From Firmicutes bacterium UBA3871 (GTDB lineage Bacteria > Bacillota > Clostridia > Peptostreptococcales > Anaerovoracaceae), in assembly GCA_002392265.1 (NCBI GenBank), contig DGGP01000041.1:1-6362 (forward strand): DNA of 6,362 nt. The letters are read 5' to 3'. Numbering within the stretch: position 1 is the stretch's first letter; every line of letters starts with the position of its first letter. The translations under genes and the position numbers were made by a program. Below the pieces are notes generated by a model. That model saw only the letters and a list, made by a program, of their open reading frames with translations. It did no database searches and had not been told where the DNA came from. Positions 1-5,545 of the stretch are shown piece after piece.

Positions 1-30
1 CTGAACCGGATAATACCGGCGTAGGCAAGA
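1..30 (+). promoter_or_regulatory. TPP riboswitch aptamer, 3' part only
   Basis: The window opens inside a thiamine-pyrophosphate riboswitch. The conserved CUGA (1-4) is followed by the P5 stem CCGG (6-9) / CCGG (16-19) closing the loop AUAAUA, then the characteristic GCGUAGG (19-25). This is the 3' half of the aptamer, which reads the pyrophosphate end of TPP. The 5' half, with the CUGAGA pyrimidine-binding motif and the 5' strand of P1, lies upstream of the window and cannot be checked. The gene downstream is a thiamine transporter, which is the expected target: high TPP should switch it off. Confidence 0.88.
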
Positions 31-32
31 TA

Positions 33-58
33 TTTCGACATCGCTTCGGCGGTCGGAA
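33..58 (+). promoter_or_regulatory. Hairpin with UUCG tetraloop in the riboswitch expression platform
   Basis: A stem of seven pairs (33-39 with 52-58, one G-U) continues after a two-base bulge (40-41) into CGC/GCG (42-44 with 49-51) closed by a UUCG tetraloop (45-48). It sits between the aptamer and the terminator/SD hairpin. Its role is inferred: it may be a folding spacer or a pause hairpin. A competing short hairpin GGAA (55-58) / TTCC (63-66) would use part of the same bases. The P1 3' strand cannot be assigned without the upstream sequence. Confidence 0.55.
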
Positions 59-66
59 AAAGTTCC

Positions 67-90
67 CCTCCTGATTGAAGGAGGTTTTTT
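67..90 (+). terminator. Riboswitch terminator hairpin that contains the thiT Shine-Dalgarno
   Basis: CCTCCT (67-72) pairs perfectly with AGGAGG (79-84) across the loop GATTGA, and six T residues follow (85-90). This is a short intrinsic terminator. The 3' arm AGGAGG is also the ribosome-binding site of thiT, with 9 bases between it and the ATG at 94. Folding of this hairpin could therefore both stop transcription and hide the ribosome-binding site. The stem is only 6 bp, so sequestration of the SD may be the main effect. An antiterminator strand is not obvious in the visible part and may lie in the missing 5' aptamer region. Confidence 0.7.
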
Positions 91-93
91 ATT

Positions 94-780
94 ATGTCAA
101 TGCAGGATTTCTTTGATTCTTTAACAGGGCAGATCATAACGCTTTTGGTTCTGCTGGTTATGTTTGGCGGCGTTCTGGTTTCCGGAAAGGGCAGAAAGAA
201 CACTACCACTACAATGGTGGTATCCGCGCTGCTTGTAGCGCTTTCAATTGCGCTTAATCAGATAACGCTGTTCCAGATGCCGCAGGGCGGCTCGGTTTCC
301 GTACTCGGTATGCTGCCGATAGTGGTATGCGCTTATCTCTTCGGAACCAGGAGAGCTGTAATGTGCGGTATGTGCGTAGGACTTCTGGATCTGATTCTAA
401 AGCCTTACGTGGTTCATCCTGTGCAGCTGCTTTTAGACTATCCGTTTGCATTCGGTGCAATCGGCTTTGCAGGAATCATCTTTATGTTGAAAAAGGAAGC
501 GTTCATCCCGGCTTATCTGGTGGGTGCATTCGGTCGTCTGGTGATGGCAGTGCTGTCTGGCGTTATCTTCTTTGGAGCTTACGCACCTGAGGGTATGAAT
601 CCGTTCGTCTACTCGCTCGGCTACAATTTCTCATACATTGGGGCAGAGGCTGCAATCACATGCATAGTTATTGCAATTCCGGCTGTCAGAAAGGCTCTGA
701 TTCGCATAAAGCGCGAGCTCGACATTCAGTCTCAGCTTGTAAAGGTTAATACCGATGAGACTACCTTTGAGAGCAAATAA
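94..780 (+). CDS. thiT: ThiT, thiamine-specific S component of an ECF transporter
   Basis: Membrane substrate-binding subunit (YuaJ/ThiT family) that captures thiamine with high affinity and works with the shared EcfA/EcfA'/EcfT energising module, which is not encoded here. Family landmarks are MPQGGSVS (62-69), MLPIV (73-77), VVHPVQLLLDYPFAF (106-120) and YAPEGMNPFVYSLGYN (163-178). Asp115, Tyr173 and Asn178 fall where the ligand-contacting Glu/Asp, Tyr and Asn of known ThiT proteins lie. At 228 residues it is longer than the usual 180-195. About 38 extra N-terminal residues hold an additional hydrophobic segment (13-30), so roughly seven membrane segments are likely instead of six, and there is a charged tail (200-228). 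The ATG at 94 is chosen because AGGAGG lies 9 bases upstream; a second ATG at 100 is less well spaced. The riboswitch in front independently supports the thiamine assignment. Confidence 0.93.
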   Translation: MSMQDFFDSLTGQIITLLVLLVMFGGVLVSGKGRKNTTTTMVVSALLVALSIALNQITLFQMPQGGSVSVLGMLPIVVCAYLFGTRRAVMCGMCVGLLDLILKPYVVHPVQLLLDYPFAFGAIGFAGIIFMLKKEAFIPAYLVGAFGRLVMAVLSGVIFFGAYAPEGMNPFVYSLGYNFSYIGAEAAITCIVIAIPAVRKALIRIKRELDIQSQLVKVNTDETTFESK

Positions 781-783
781 CAG

Positions 784-812
784 TTGAAATAGTACGTATT
801 TGGTGTTAAGAT
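784..812 (+). promoter_or_regulatory. Candidate sigma-A promoter for crt
   Basis: TTGAAA (784-789) and TAAGAT (807-812) are separated by exactly 17 bases and lie 47 bases upstream of the crotonase start. No convincing terminator separates thiT from crt, so read-through from thiT is possible too, but a dedicated promoter would free crt from thiamine control. The call rests on consensus match alone. Confidence 0.42.
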
Positions 813-858
813 ATAGAAAAGATAAATTTTTGTCAATCTTGTATAGAGGAGAACCAAA

Positions 859-1635
859 ATGTACAACAACTTAAACTACGAAGTAAAAGAAGGCATTTGT
901 TATATTACAATCAACAGACCGCAGGCTATGAACGCCTTAAATGATGAAGTCCTCGACGAGCTCTACGCAGCATTTTCCGCTTTCGCAGCTGACGAAAACG
1001 CAAAGGCTGCAATTCTGACTGGCGAGGGAAAGGCTTTCGTTGCAGGCGCAGACATCGCGCAGATGTACAAGCTCGACGCTGTAGGCGGCAGAGCAATGAT
1101 GATAAAGGGCCACAATGTGATGAACTTCATGGAGTCTGTTGAAAAGCCTATCATCGCGGCAGTAAACGGTTTTGCACTCGGCGGCGGCTGTGAGCTTGCT
1201 ATGGCATGCGACATCAGGATCGCTTCTGAGAAGGCAAAGTTCGGTCAGCCTGAAGTAGGCCTCGGCATCATTCCGGGCTTTGGCGGCACACAGAGACTTC
1301 CTCGCCTCGTAGGAAAGGCAATGGGAAAGTACCTCATCATGACTGCTGAAATGATCACTGCACAGCGCGCTCTTGAGATCGGTCTTTGCGAAAAGGTTGT
1401 TGCACCTGAAGAATTAATTGGCGCAGCAGAAGAGCTTGCAAAGGTTATCATGAGCAAGGCACCGATTGCTATTGCAGCTGCAAAGAAGGCTGTAAACGTT
1501 GGATACGGTATGGATATGACTACTGCCAGCGCTTGGGAAATTGAGTGCTTCACAGCGCCTTTCGCATCGGCTGACAAGTCTGAGGGCATGGGCGCATTCC
1601 TCGAAAAGAGAGCTCCAAAGTTCGAGAATAAATAA
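859..1635 (+). CDS. crt: Crotonase / short-chain enoyl-CoA hydratase (3-hydroxybutyryl-CoA dehydratase)
   Basis: Cytoplasmic hydratase interconverting 3-hydroxyacyl-CoA and 2-enoyl-CoA, most likely 3-hydroxybutyryl-CoA and crotonyl-CoA in clostridial butyrate metabolism. The 258-residue length is typical. INRPQAMNALN (18-28) is the family N-terminal signature. VAGADI (61-66) supplies one oxyanion-hole amide (near Ala62/Gly63) and GGGCELAMACD (108-118) the other (Gly109) plus catalytic Glu112. The second catalytic acid is Glu132 in PEVGLGIIPGFGGTQR (131-146); the 20-residue spacing of the two Glu residues matches true hydratases, as opposed to isomerases or decarboxylases of the same fold. The text is very close to clostridial Crt as remembered. 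AGGAG (847-851) lies 7 bases before the ATG. The gene stands alone between a candidate promoter and a terminator, not in a thl-bcd-etf-hbd cluster, so the physiological substrate is inferred. Confidence 0.9.
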   Translation: MYNNLNYEVKEGICYITINRPQAMNALNDEVLDELYAAFSAFAADENAKAAILTGEGKAFVAGADIAQMYKLDAVGGRAMMIKGHNVMNFMESVEKPIIAAVNGFALGGGCELAMACDIRIASEKAKFGQPEVGLGIIPGFGGTQRLPRLVGKAMGKYLIMTAEMITAQRALEIGLCEKVVAPEELIGAAEELAKVIMSKAPIAIAAAKKAVNVGYGMDMTTASAWEIECFTAPFASADKSEGMGAFLEKRAPKFENK

Positions 1636-1650
1636 ATTGAACCAAATTTG

Positions 1651-1679
1651 TTGAAAATTAAAGCTGACTATAGTAATAT
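1651..1679 (+). promoter_or_regulatory. Weak candidate promoter overlapping the crt terminator
   Basis: TTGAAA (1651-1656) and TAATAT (1674-1679) are 17 bases apart. A transcript from here would begin around 1686, in the descending arm of the crt terminator, so it would lack the full hairpin and could proceed into the DUF975 gene. The -10 matches consensus at only four of six positions in AT-rich sequence, so this may be chance. No better promoter was seen in the 109-base gap, although TTGACT occurs at 1698-1703 without a well-spaced -10. Confidence 0.25.
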
Positions 1680-1699
1680 AACTATGGTCAGTTTTTTTT
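1664..1699 (+). terminator. Intrinsic terminator after crt
   Basis: An 11-pair stem (1664-1674 with 1681-1691, one G-U pair) closes a six-base loop AATATA and is followed by eight T residues (1692-1699). It begins 29 bases after the crt stop codon and should end that transcript. Confidence 0.92.
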
Positions 1700-1744
1700 G
1701 ACTTATTGTATATTTATTTCAAAAGGGAATAAAAGGAGGATTTT

Positions 1745-2635
1745 ATGGAAAATCAGGTAATCGTAACACTTCCGTCGCGCGACCTCAGGGCTATTGCCAG
1801 AGAGGCTTTGAAGGGCAGATGGAAAGAGGGCTTTATTGTATGCTTGGTATATTATATTTTAATGACACTGCCTGCAGAGATAATTGCTTCAATCTTTCCT
1901 GTCACATCTCCTGCGCAGATGGTGGGAGCACTTTATTCATTGCTTGTTTCGGGACCGTTTACTTTTGGGCTGTCCCTCTATTTCATGAGCGCATTCAGAA
2001 AGAGAGAGGCAGGCTACGGCCAGATTTTTGCCGGATTTGAGAACTTCGGAAAGACATTCGTTCTGATGCTGCTGATGACGTTAAAGATTATTCTTTGGTC
2101 ACTTCTCTTAGTGATACCGGGAATTATTGCAAGCTTCAGATACAGCCAGGCATTCTTCATTTTGGTTGATCACCCTGAATATTCGGCAAGTCAGTGCATC
2201 GAAGAATCAAAGCGCATGATGAACGGAAACAAGGCAAAGCTGTTCTGGCTGTCACTTTCATTTATCGGTTGGGAATTACTCGCTTCAATACCTGTAGCTA
2301 TCGTTCAAAGCGTTCACAGGGCAAATCCGGTTTATGACATTCCGCACAATCTGCTCTTTATGGTTCTTACATTCATAGCTATGATCGGAATTTACATTCT
2401 GATGCCGTACATATTCCAGGCAACAGTTGCTATGTACGAAATCATGGCAGGTAACCTCAAGGAGCTCATTTCCGAACCTGCAGAGCCCCCGGAGCATACC
2501 GAGGCAGTAGAAACAGTGGAGCCTGCTGAGACTCCAACTGCCGAGGCTGAGCCTGTAGTAGGGCCTGAGATAGAGCCTACCCCTGATACTACTGTGGTTG
2601 AGGATGTAAAGGTTGAATGGCGCAAAGATGATTAA
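1745..2635 (+). CDS. DUF975 family integral membrane protein
   Basis: Membrane protein of unknown function, recognised by DUF975 features: the N-terminal SRDLRAIAREALKGRWKEG (11-29), a central LLLVIPGIIASFRYSQAFFI (120-139), the DHPEYSASQCIEESKRMMNG segment (142-161) and LFWLSLSFIGWE (166-177). Five hydrophobic stretches are visible at about 28-50, 60-82, 104-128, 165-190 and 203-226. After residue 240 the protein turns into an acidic tail (241-296) rich in Pro, Glu, Thr, Ala and Val, probably disordered and presumably cytoplasmic; this tail is longer than expected for the family. There is no signal peptide apart from the membrane segments. A strong AGGAGG (1734-1739) stands 5 bases before the ATG. 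The gene lies alone between two terminators, so neighbours give no functional hint. DUF975 proteins are common in Firmicutes and have no established role. Confidence 0.85.
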   Translation: MENQVIVTLPSRDLRAIAREALKGRWKEGFIVCLVYYILMTLPAEIIASIFPVTSPAQMVGALYSLLVSGPFTFGLSLYFMSAFRKREAGYGQIFAGFENFGKTFVLMLLMTLKIILWSLLLVIPGIIASFRYSQAFFILVDHPEYSASQCIEESKRMMNGNKAKLFWLSLSFIGWELLASIPVAIVQSVHRANPVYDIPHNLLFMVLTFIAMIGIYILMPYIFQATVAMYEIMAGNLKELISEPAEPPEHTEAVETVEPAETPTAEAEPVVGPEIEPTPDTTVVEDVKVEWRKDD

Positions 2636-2656
2636 TCAGCGTGAATAACGGTTTAT

Positions 2657-2682
2657 GGCCGCCCAAAAGGGCGGCCCTTTTT
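2657..2682 (+). terminator. Intrinsic terminator after the DUF975 gene
   Basis: GGCCGCCC (2657-2664) and GGGCGGCC (2669-2676) form a perfect 8-bp all-G/C stem with an AAAA tetraloop, followed by C and five T residues (2677-2682). It lies 21 bases after the stop codon and separates this gene from the operon downstream. Confidence 0.95.
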
Positions 2683-2708
2683 ATGTGCCTGTTTATACCC
2701 CTATTTCC

Positions 2709-2737
2709 TTGCAAAGAAGCTGAAATTATAGTATGAT
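2709..2737 (+). promoter_or_regulatory. Sigma-A-type promoter of the ligase/murE/nadK operon
   Basis: TTGCAA (2709-2714) and TATGAT (2732-2737) are separated by 17 bases. The -10 matches at five of six positions. It lies just after a strong terminator and 45 bases before the first operon gene, which is where a promoter is needed. The predicted transcription start is near 2744. Confidence 0.65.
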
Positions 2738-2750
2738 AAAAAATGGATTT

Positions 2751-2770
2751 TTGGGCGAAATTATCGCCAA
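2751..2770 (+). other. Inverted repeat / leader hairpin next to the ATP-grasp gene SD
   Basis: TTGG-CGA (2751-2758, one bulged G at 2755) pairs with TCGCCAA (2764-2770) around a five-base loop. It would sit near the 5' end of the operon mRNA and ends one base before the SD region GAGGTG (2772-2777). It could stabilise the mRNA end, tune initiation or be a DNA operator. No T-tract follows, so it is not a terminator. Confidence 0.4.
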
Positions 2771-2782
2771 AGAGGTGTTAAA

Positions 2783-3991
2783 ATGACAGACAAAATTGAT
2801 TTTATTCCACTGCTGTTTGCAGGTGATATCAACGTATACAGCGTTGCGAGAGCCTTTCACGAGGAATATGGCATAAAGCCCTTTGTGTACGGCAAATATC
2901 CCACAATGCCATGCTACGGCTCGCAGATAATGAATTATACGCCAAATCCAAAGGCTGACGAGCAGGAAACATTTATAAAGCTGGTAAATGATTTTGCTTT
3001 GGAGCACAGCGATAAAAAGATACTGCTGATAGGCTGCGGCGATGCCTATGTCGAAAGAATCAGCGCGAACAAGGGCAGCTACTCTGAAAATGTAATTGCT
3101 CCGTACATCGATCTGAGTCAGATGTCGGATTTGATAAACAAAGAAAAGTTCTACGCTATGTGCGAAAAGGTGGGCGTGGATTATCCCGATACCTTTGTAC
3201 ACAGAAAAGAGATGGGGTATGATTTTACACTGCCTTTCGGAGGCCCCTTTATCATAAAGCCTTCGAGCGGTATAGAGTACTGGAAACACCCGTTTCCGAC
3301 TCAAAAAAAGGTTTACTGCGTGGATACCTTCGAAGAGGTACTTTCTGTGCTCGATGATATTTACGGCGCAGGATATGATGACAGCAATATCATTCAGAAC
3401 TTCATCCCGGGCGACGACTCCTTTATGAGAGTACTGACAAACTACTCCGACCATAACGGAAATGTAAAGATGATGTGCCTAGGACATGTGCTTCTCGAAG
3501 AGCATACACCGCACGGAATAGGAAACCATGCCGTAATCATAACAGAGGTTGATGAAGAGCTCGAGAGAAAGTATAAAAAGCTTCTTGAAGAGATGCACTA
3601 TATAGGCTTTTCGAATTTCGACATCAAATACGACCAAAGAGACGGAAAGTTCAAGGCATTTGAAATCAACACCCGCCAGGGCAGATCGAACTACTATGTA
3701 ACGGGTGCGGGCGCAAATGTTGCCAAATACTTTGTCGAGGACTGGATTTACGGAAAAGAGCTCAGCCTTAATATTGTAGACAATGAAAATCTCTGGATGG
3801 TTGTTCCAAAGGGCGTAGCCTTCAAATATGTAAAGAATCCCGAAATGGTAAAAAAGATGAAAGAGCTGATTGCCCGGGGAAAGGTCGTTAATCCGCTTTT
3901 CTACCGGCCGGACAGCGCTTTCGGCCGCAGACTCAGGCTGTTAAAGGGCCAATTGGGACATTACTACAAGTACAAAAAGTATTTGAAATAG
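2783..3991 (+). CDS. ATP-grasp ligase resembling peptidoglycan D-aspartate ligase
   Basis: A 402-residue cytoplasmic ATP-grasp enzyme that should activate a carboxylate as acyl phosphate and join it to an amine. The overall text resembles the D-aspartate ligases (Asl type) of enterococci and lactic acid bacteria, which add D-Asp to the Lys side chain of the UDP-MurNAc-pentapeptide: LLFAGDINVYSVARAFHEEYG (10-30) at the N-terminus, LLIGCGDAY (81-89), INKEKFY (118-124), FIIKPSSG (156-163, ATP-binding Lys159), IIQNFIPGDDSFMRVL (203-218), MMCLGHVLLEE (230-240), NFDIKYD (278-284) and the metal-binding FEINTRQGRSNYY (293-305, Glu294 and Asn296). The length fits that group. GAGGTG (2772-2777) precedes the ATG by 5 bases. 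It leads an operon with a Mur ligase 9 bases downstream, which supports a cell-wall role. No aspartate or glutamate racemase is in view. The amino acid added (D-Asp or D-Glu) is inferred, not shown. Confidence 0.78.
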   Translation: MTDKIDFIPLLFAGDINVYSVARAFHEEYGIKPFVYGKYPTMPCYGSQIMNYTPNPKADEQETFIKLVNDFALEHSDKKILLIGCGDAYVERISANKGSYSENVIAPYIDLSQMSDLINKEKFYAMCEKVGVDYPDTFVHRKEMGYDFTLPFGGPFIIKPSSGIEYWKHPFPTQKKVYCVDTFEEVLSVLDDIYGAGYDDSNIIQNFIPGDDSFMRVLTNYSDHNGNVKMMCLGHVLLEEHTPHGIGNHAVIITEVDEELERKYKKLLEEMHYIGFSNFDIKYDQRDGKFKAFEINTRQGRSNYYVTGAGANVAKYFVEDWIYGKELSLNIVDNENLWMVVPKGVAFKYVKNPEMVKKMKELIARGKVVNPLFYRPDSAFGRRLRLLKGQLGHYYKYKKYLK

Positions 3992-4000
3992 GTATTTGAT

Positions 4001-5545
4001 ATGAATAAAACAAAGCACTACTTAAACGAATATATCGAAGCTCTAAGAGCTGCAGAAATTCTTGAATCGTGCGAATTTGACATAAAACTGGGCTCACAAA
4101 AGGTAGAAATGCTTACCTATGACAGCAGAAAAGTAACGGAGAATACTCTGTTCATCTGCAAGGGTGCGAGCTTCAGGGAGGAGTTTCTGCTATCCGCAGA
4201 ATCGGCCGGAGCTTTTTGCTATGTCAGCGATAAATTATATGAAAACGCAAAAATCGGCGCAATTGTCGTAAAGGATATCAGGCGTGCGATTGCAGTGCTT
4301 ACCAATGTGTATTTTGATAATGTGTGGCAGAAATTAAACACTGTCGGAATCACCGGCACAAAGGGTAAATCTACGACTACTTACTTTGTAAAGAATATTA
4401 TCGATAAATACAGTGCTTCGAAAGGAAAGAAACCTTGCGGCGTTCTGTCGAGCATCAGAAACTATGACGGCGTTATCGACGAAGAGTCACATCTGACGAC
4501 GGCAGAGACTCTTGAGCTACACAGCCATTTCGAAAATATGGCTGACAGCGGAATTGAGACGGTCGTAATGGAGGTGTCGAGTCAGGCGCTGAAATATGAC
4601 AGAACCTTTGGCATAAATTATGATGTGGGGTGCTTCCTCAACATCGGAATTGACCACATCAGTCCGATAGAGCACAGCAGCTTCGAGGATTATTTCGAAA
4701 GCAAATTAAAGCTCTTTGGGCAGTGCAAGGTGCTGGTCGTAAACAGAAACAGCGACCACTGGAATGAAGTGATAGCGGCGGCTGCAGCGTCGGGAGCTTA
4801 TACTGTCATTTTCGGTTATGATGAGAGCTGCGATTTGTGGGCTTATGATGTGAGGCCGTGCGTGGATGGAATCACTTTCCGCGTAAGGTCAAAGGAGAGC
4901 GGATTTGATGAGGAGTTTTCGATAGCGCTGCCGGGCAGCTTCAATGTGGACAATGCGCTTGCAGCAATTGCAATCTGCCGGGCGCTCGATGTGCCGACAG
5001 AGTATATAAAGGCGGGGCTTTGCGATGCGAAGGTCGACGGCCGTATGGAGCTTTTCCGTTCGGATGACGGTAAAATCACATTTGTGGTTGATTATGCGCA
5101 CAACAAGCTCAGCTTTGAGACGCTTTTCAAATCGATGAAGGCGCAGTATCCGCAAAGCAGCGTAAGCATAGTTTTCGGCTGTCCGGGCGGCAAAGCTCAG
5201 GGCAGGCGAAAGGAGCTCGGCGAGGCGGCGGGCATCTATGCGGATATGATTTATCTGACCGAAGAAGACTGCGCCCTGGAGAGTGTGCGCGACATTTGTG
5301 AGGAAATCGCAGGAAATATCAGGCCGTTTGGAAAGCCTTATCAGATAATTGAAGACAGGCGTGAGGCCATTCTGCGTGCAGCCTGTGATGCGGCTGAAAG
5401 CAGCAAAATGGGAAAGGATGCGCTGATTCTGATTACCGGCAAGGGCCGTGAAACCCGCATGAAGCGCGGGATCGAGTACATAGATACGCCCAGCGATGTT
5501 GATTACGTGCTTGAGGCGCTGAGAAAGGTTGGAGCGAATGAATAA
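4001..5545 (+). CDS. murE: MurE-type Mur ligase (UDP-MurNAc-dipeptide third-residue ligase)
   Basis: Cytoplasmic ATP-dependent ligase expected to add residue 3 to UDP-MurNAc-L-Ala-D-Glu. The 514 residues contain the three Mur domains. The N-terminal UDP-binding part includes TYDSRKVTENTLFICKG (39-55). The central ATPase has P-loop GTKGKST (119-125), TTAET (166-170), MEVSSQAL (190-197), NIGIDHI (214-220) and SFEDYFESK (227-235), whose Lys235 matches the carbamylated lysine. The C-terminal domain has GRMELF (347-352), DYAHN (364-368) and GKGRET (480-485). The wording is closest to streptococcal L-Lys-adding MurE as remembered. The residue-3 selectivity loop is atypical: E422-D423-C424-A425 replaces DNPR (DAP type) or DDPN (streptococcal Lys type), and GKGRET replaces GKGHE or GKGAD. 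Lys, ornithine or another amino acid is therefore possible. The upstream SD is weak (AGG at 3990-3992), suggesting translational coupling to the ATP-grasp gene, whose stop is 9 bases away. Confidence 0.85.
   Translation: MNKTKHYLNEYIEALRAAEILESCEFDIKLGSQKVEMLTYDSRKVTENTLFICKGASFREEFLLSAESAGAFCYVSDKLYENAKIGAIVVKDIRRAIAVLTNVYFDNVWQKLNTVGITGTKGKSTTTYFVKNIIDKYSASKGKKPCGVLSSIRNYDGVIDEESHLTTAETLELHSHFENMADSGIETVVMEVSSQALKYDRTFGINYDVGCFLNIGIDHISPIEHSSFEDYFESKLKLFGQCKVLVVNRNSDHWNEVIAAAAASGAYTVIFGYDESCDLWAYDVRPCVDGITFRVRSKESGFDEEFSIALPGSFNVDNALAAIAICRALDVPTEYIKAGLCDAKVDGRMELFRSDDGKITFVVDYAHNKLSFETLFKSMKAQYPQSSVSIVFGCPGGKAQGRRKELGEAAGIYADMIYLTEEDCALESVRDICEEIAGNIRPFGKPYQIIEDRREAILRAACDAAESSKMGKDALILITGKGRETRMKRGIEYIDTPSDVDYVLEALRKVGANE
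5524..5540 (+). promoter_or_regulatory. RBS and start choice for NAD kinase inside the murE 3' end
   Basis: An in-frame TTG at 5529 and an ATG at 5538 are both possible starts. AAAGG (5524-5528) lies 9 bases, and GGAG (5531-5534) 3 bases, before the ATG; nothing suitable is correctly spaced before the TTG. The ATG at 5538 is therefore preferred. It overlaps the murE stop codon region by 8 bases, an arrangement that usually means translational coupling. Confidence 0.6.

Noticed and set aside
808..840. AAGAT/ATCTT inverted repeat between thiT and crt considered as a terminator
   Set aside because: Only five A/T-rich pairs with a large loop and no T-tract after the 3' arm.
1245..1589. Minus-strand open frame inside crt
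   Set aside because: Low-complexity Ala/Ser-rich translation antisense to conserved crotonase motifs; a shadow of the real gene.
1698..1720. TTGACT (1698-1703) as the -35 of a DUF975 promoter
   Set aside because: No -10-like hexamer lies 16-18 bases downstream; the position holds AAAAGG. The T-rich match is part of the terminator tail.
2726..3454. 242-residue open frame on the minus strand opposite the ATP-grasp gene
   Set aside because: It lies entirely antisense to a clearly recognised gene, has no recognisable domain, and runs through that gene's promoter and leader. Its length follows from codon bias of the sense gene.
5529..5537. TTG start giving a three-residue longer NAD kinase
   Set aside because: No well-spaced Shine-Dalgarno before the TTG, whereas the ATG at 5538 has purine-rich sites upstream and gives a normal family length.
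2783..5545. Cyanophycin synthetase split into two genes
   Set aside because: The ATP-grasp protein resembles D-aspartate ligases and the Mur ligase retains MurE-type UDP-sugar-binding and TTAET/EVSSQ motifs, so peptidoglycan synthesis explains the pair better.
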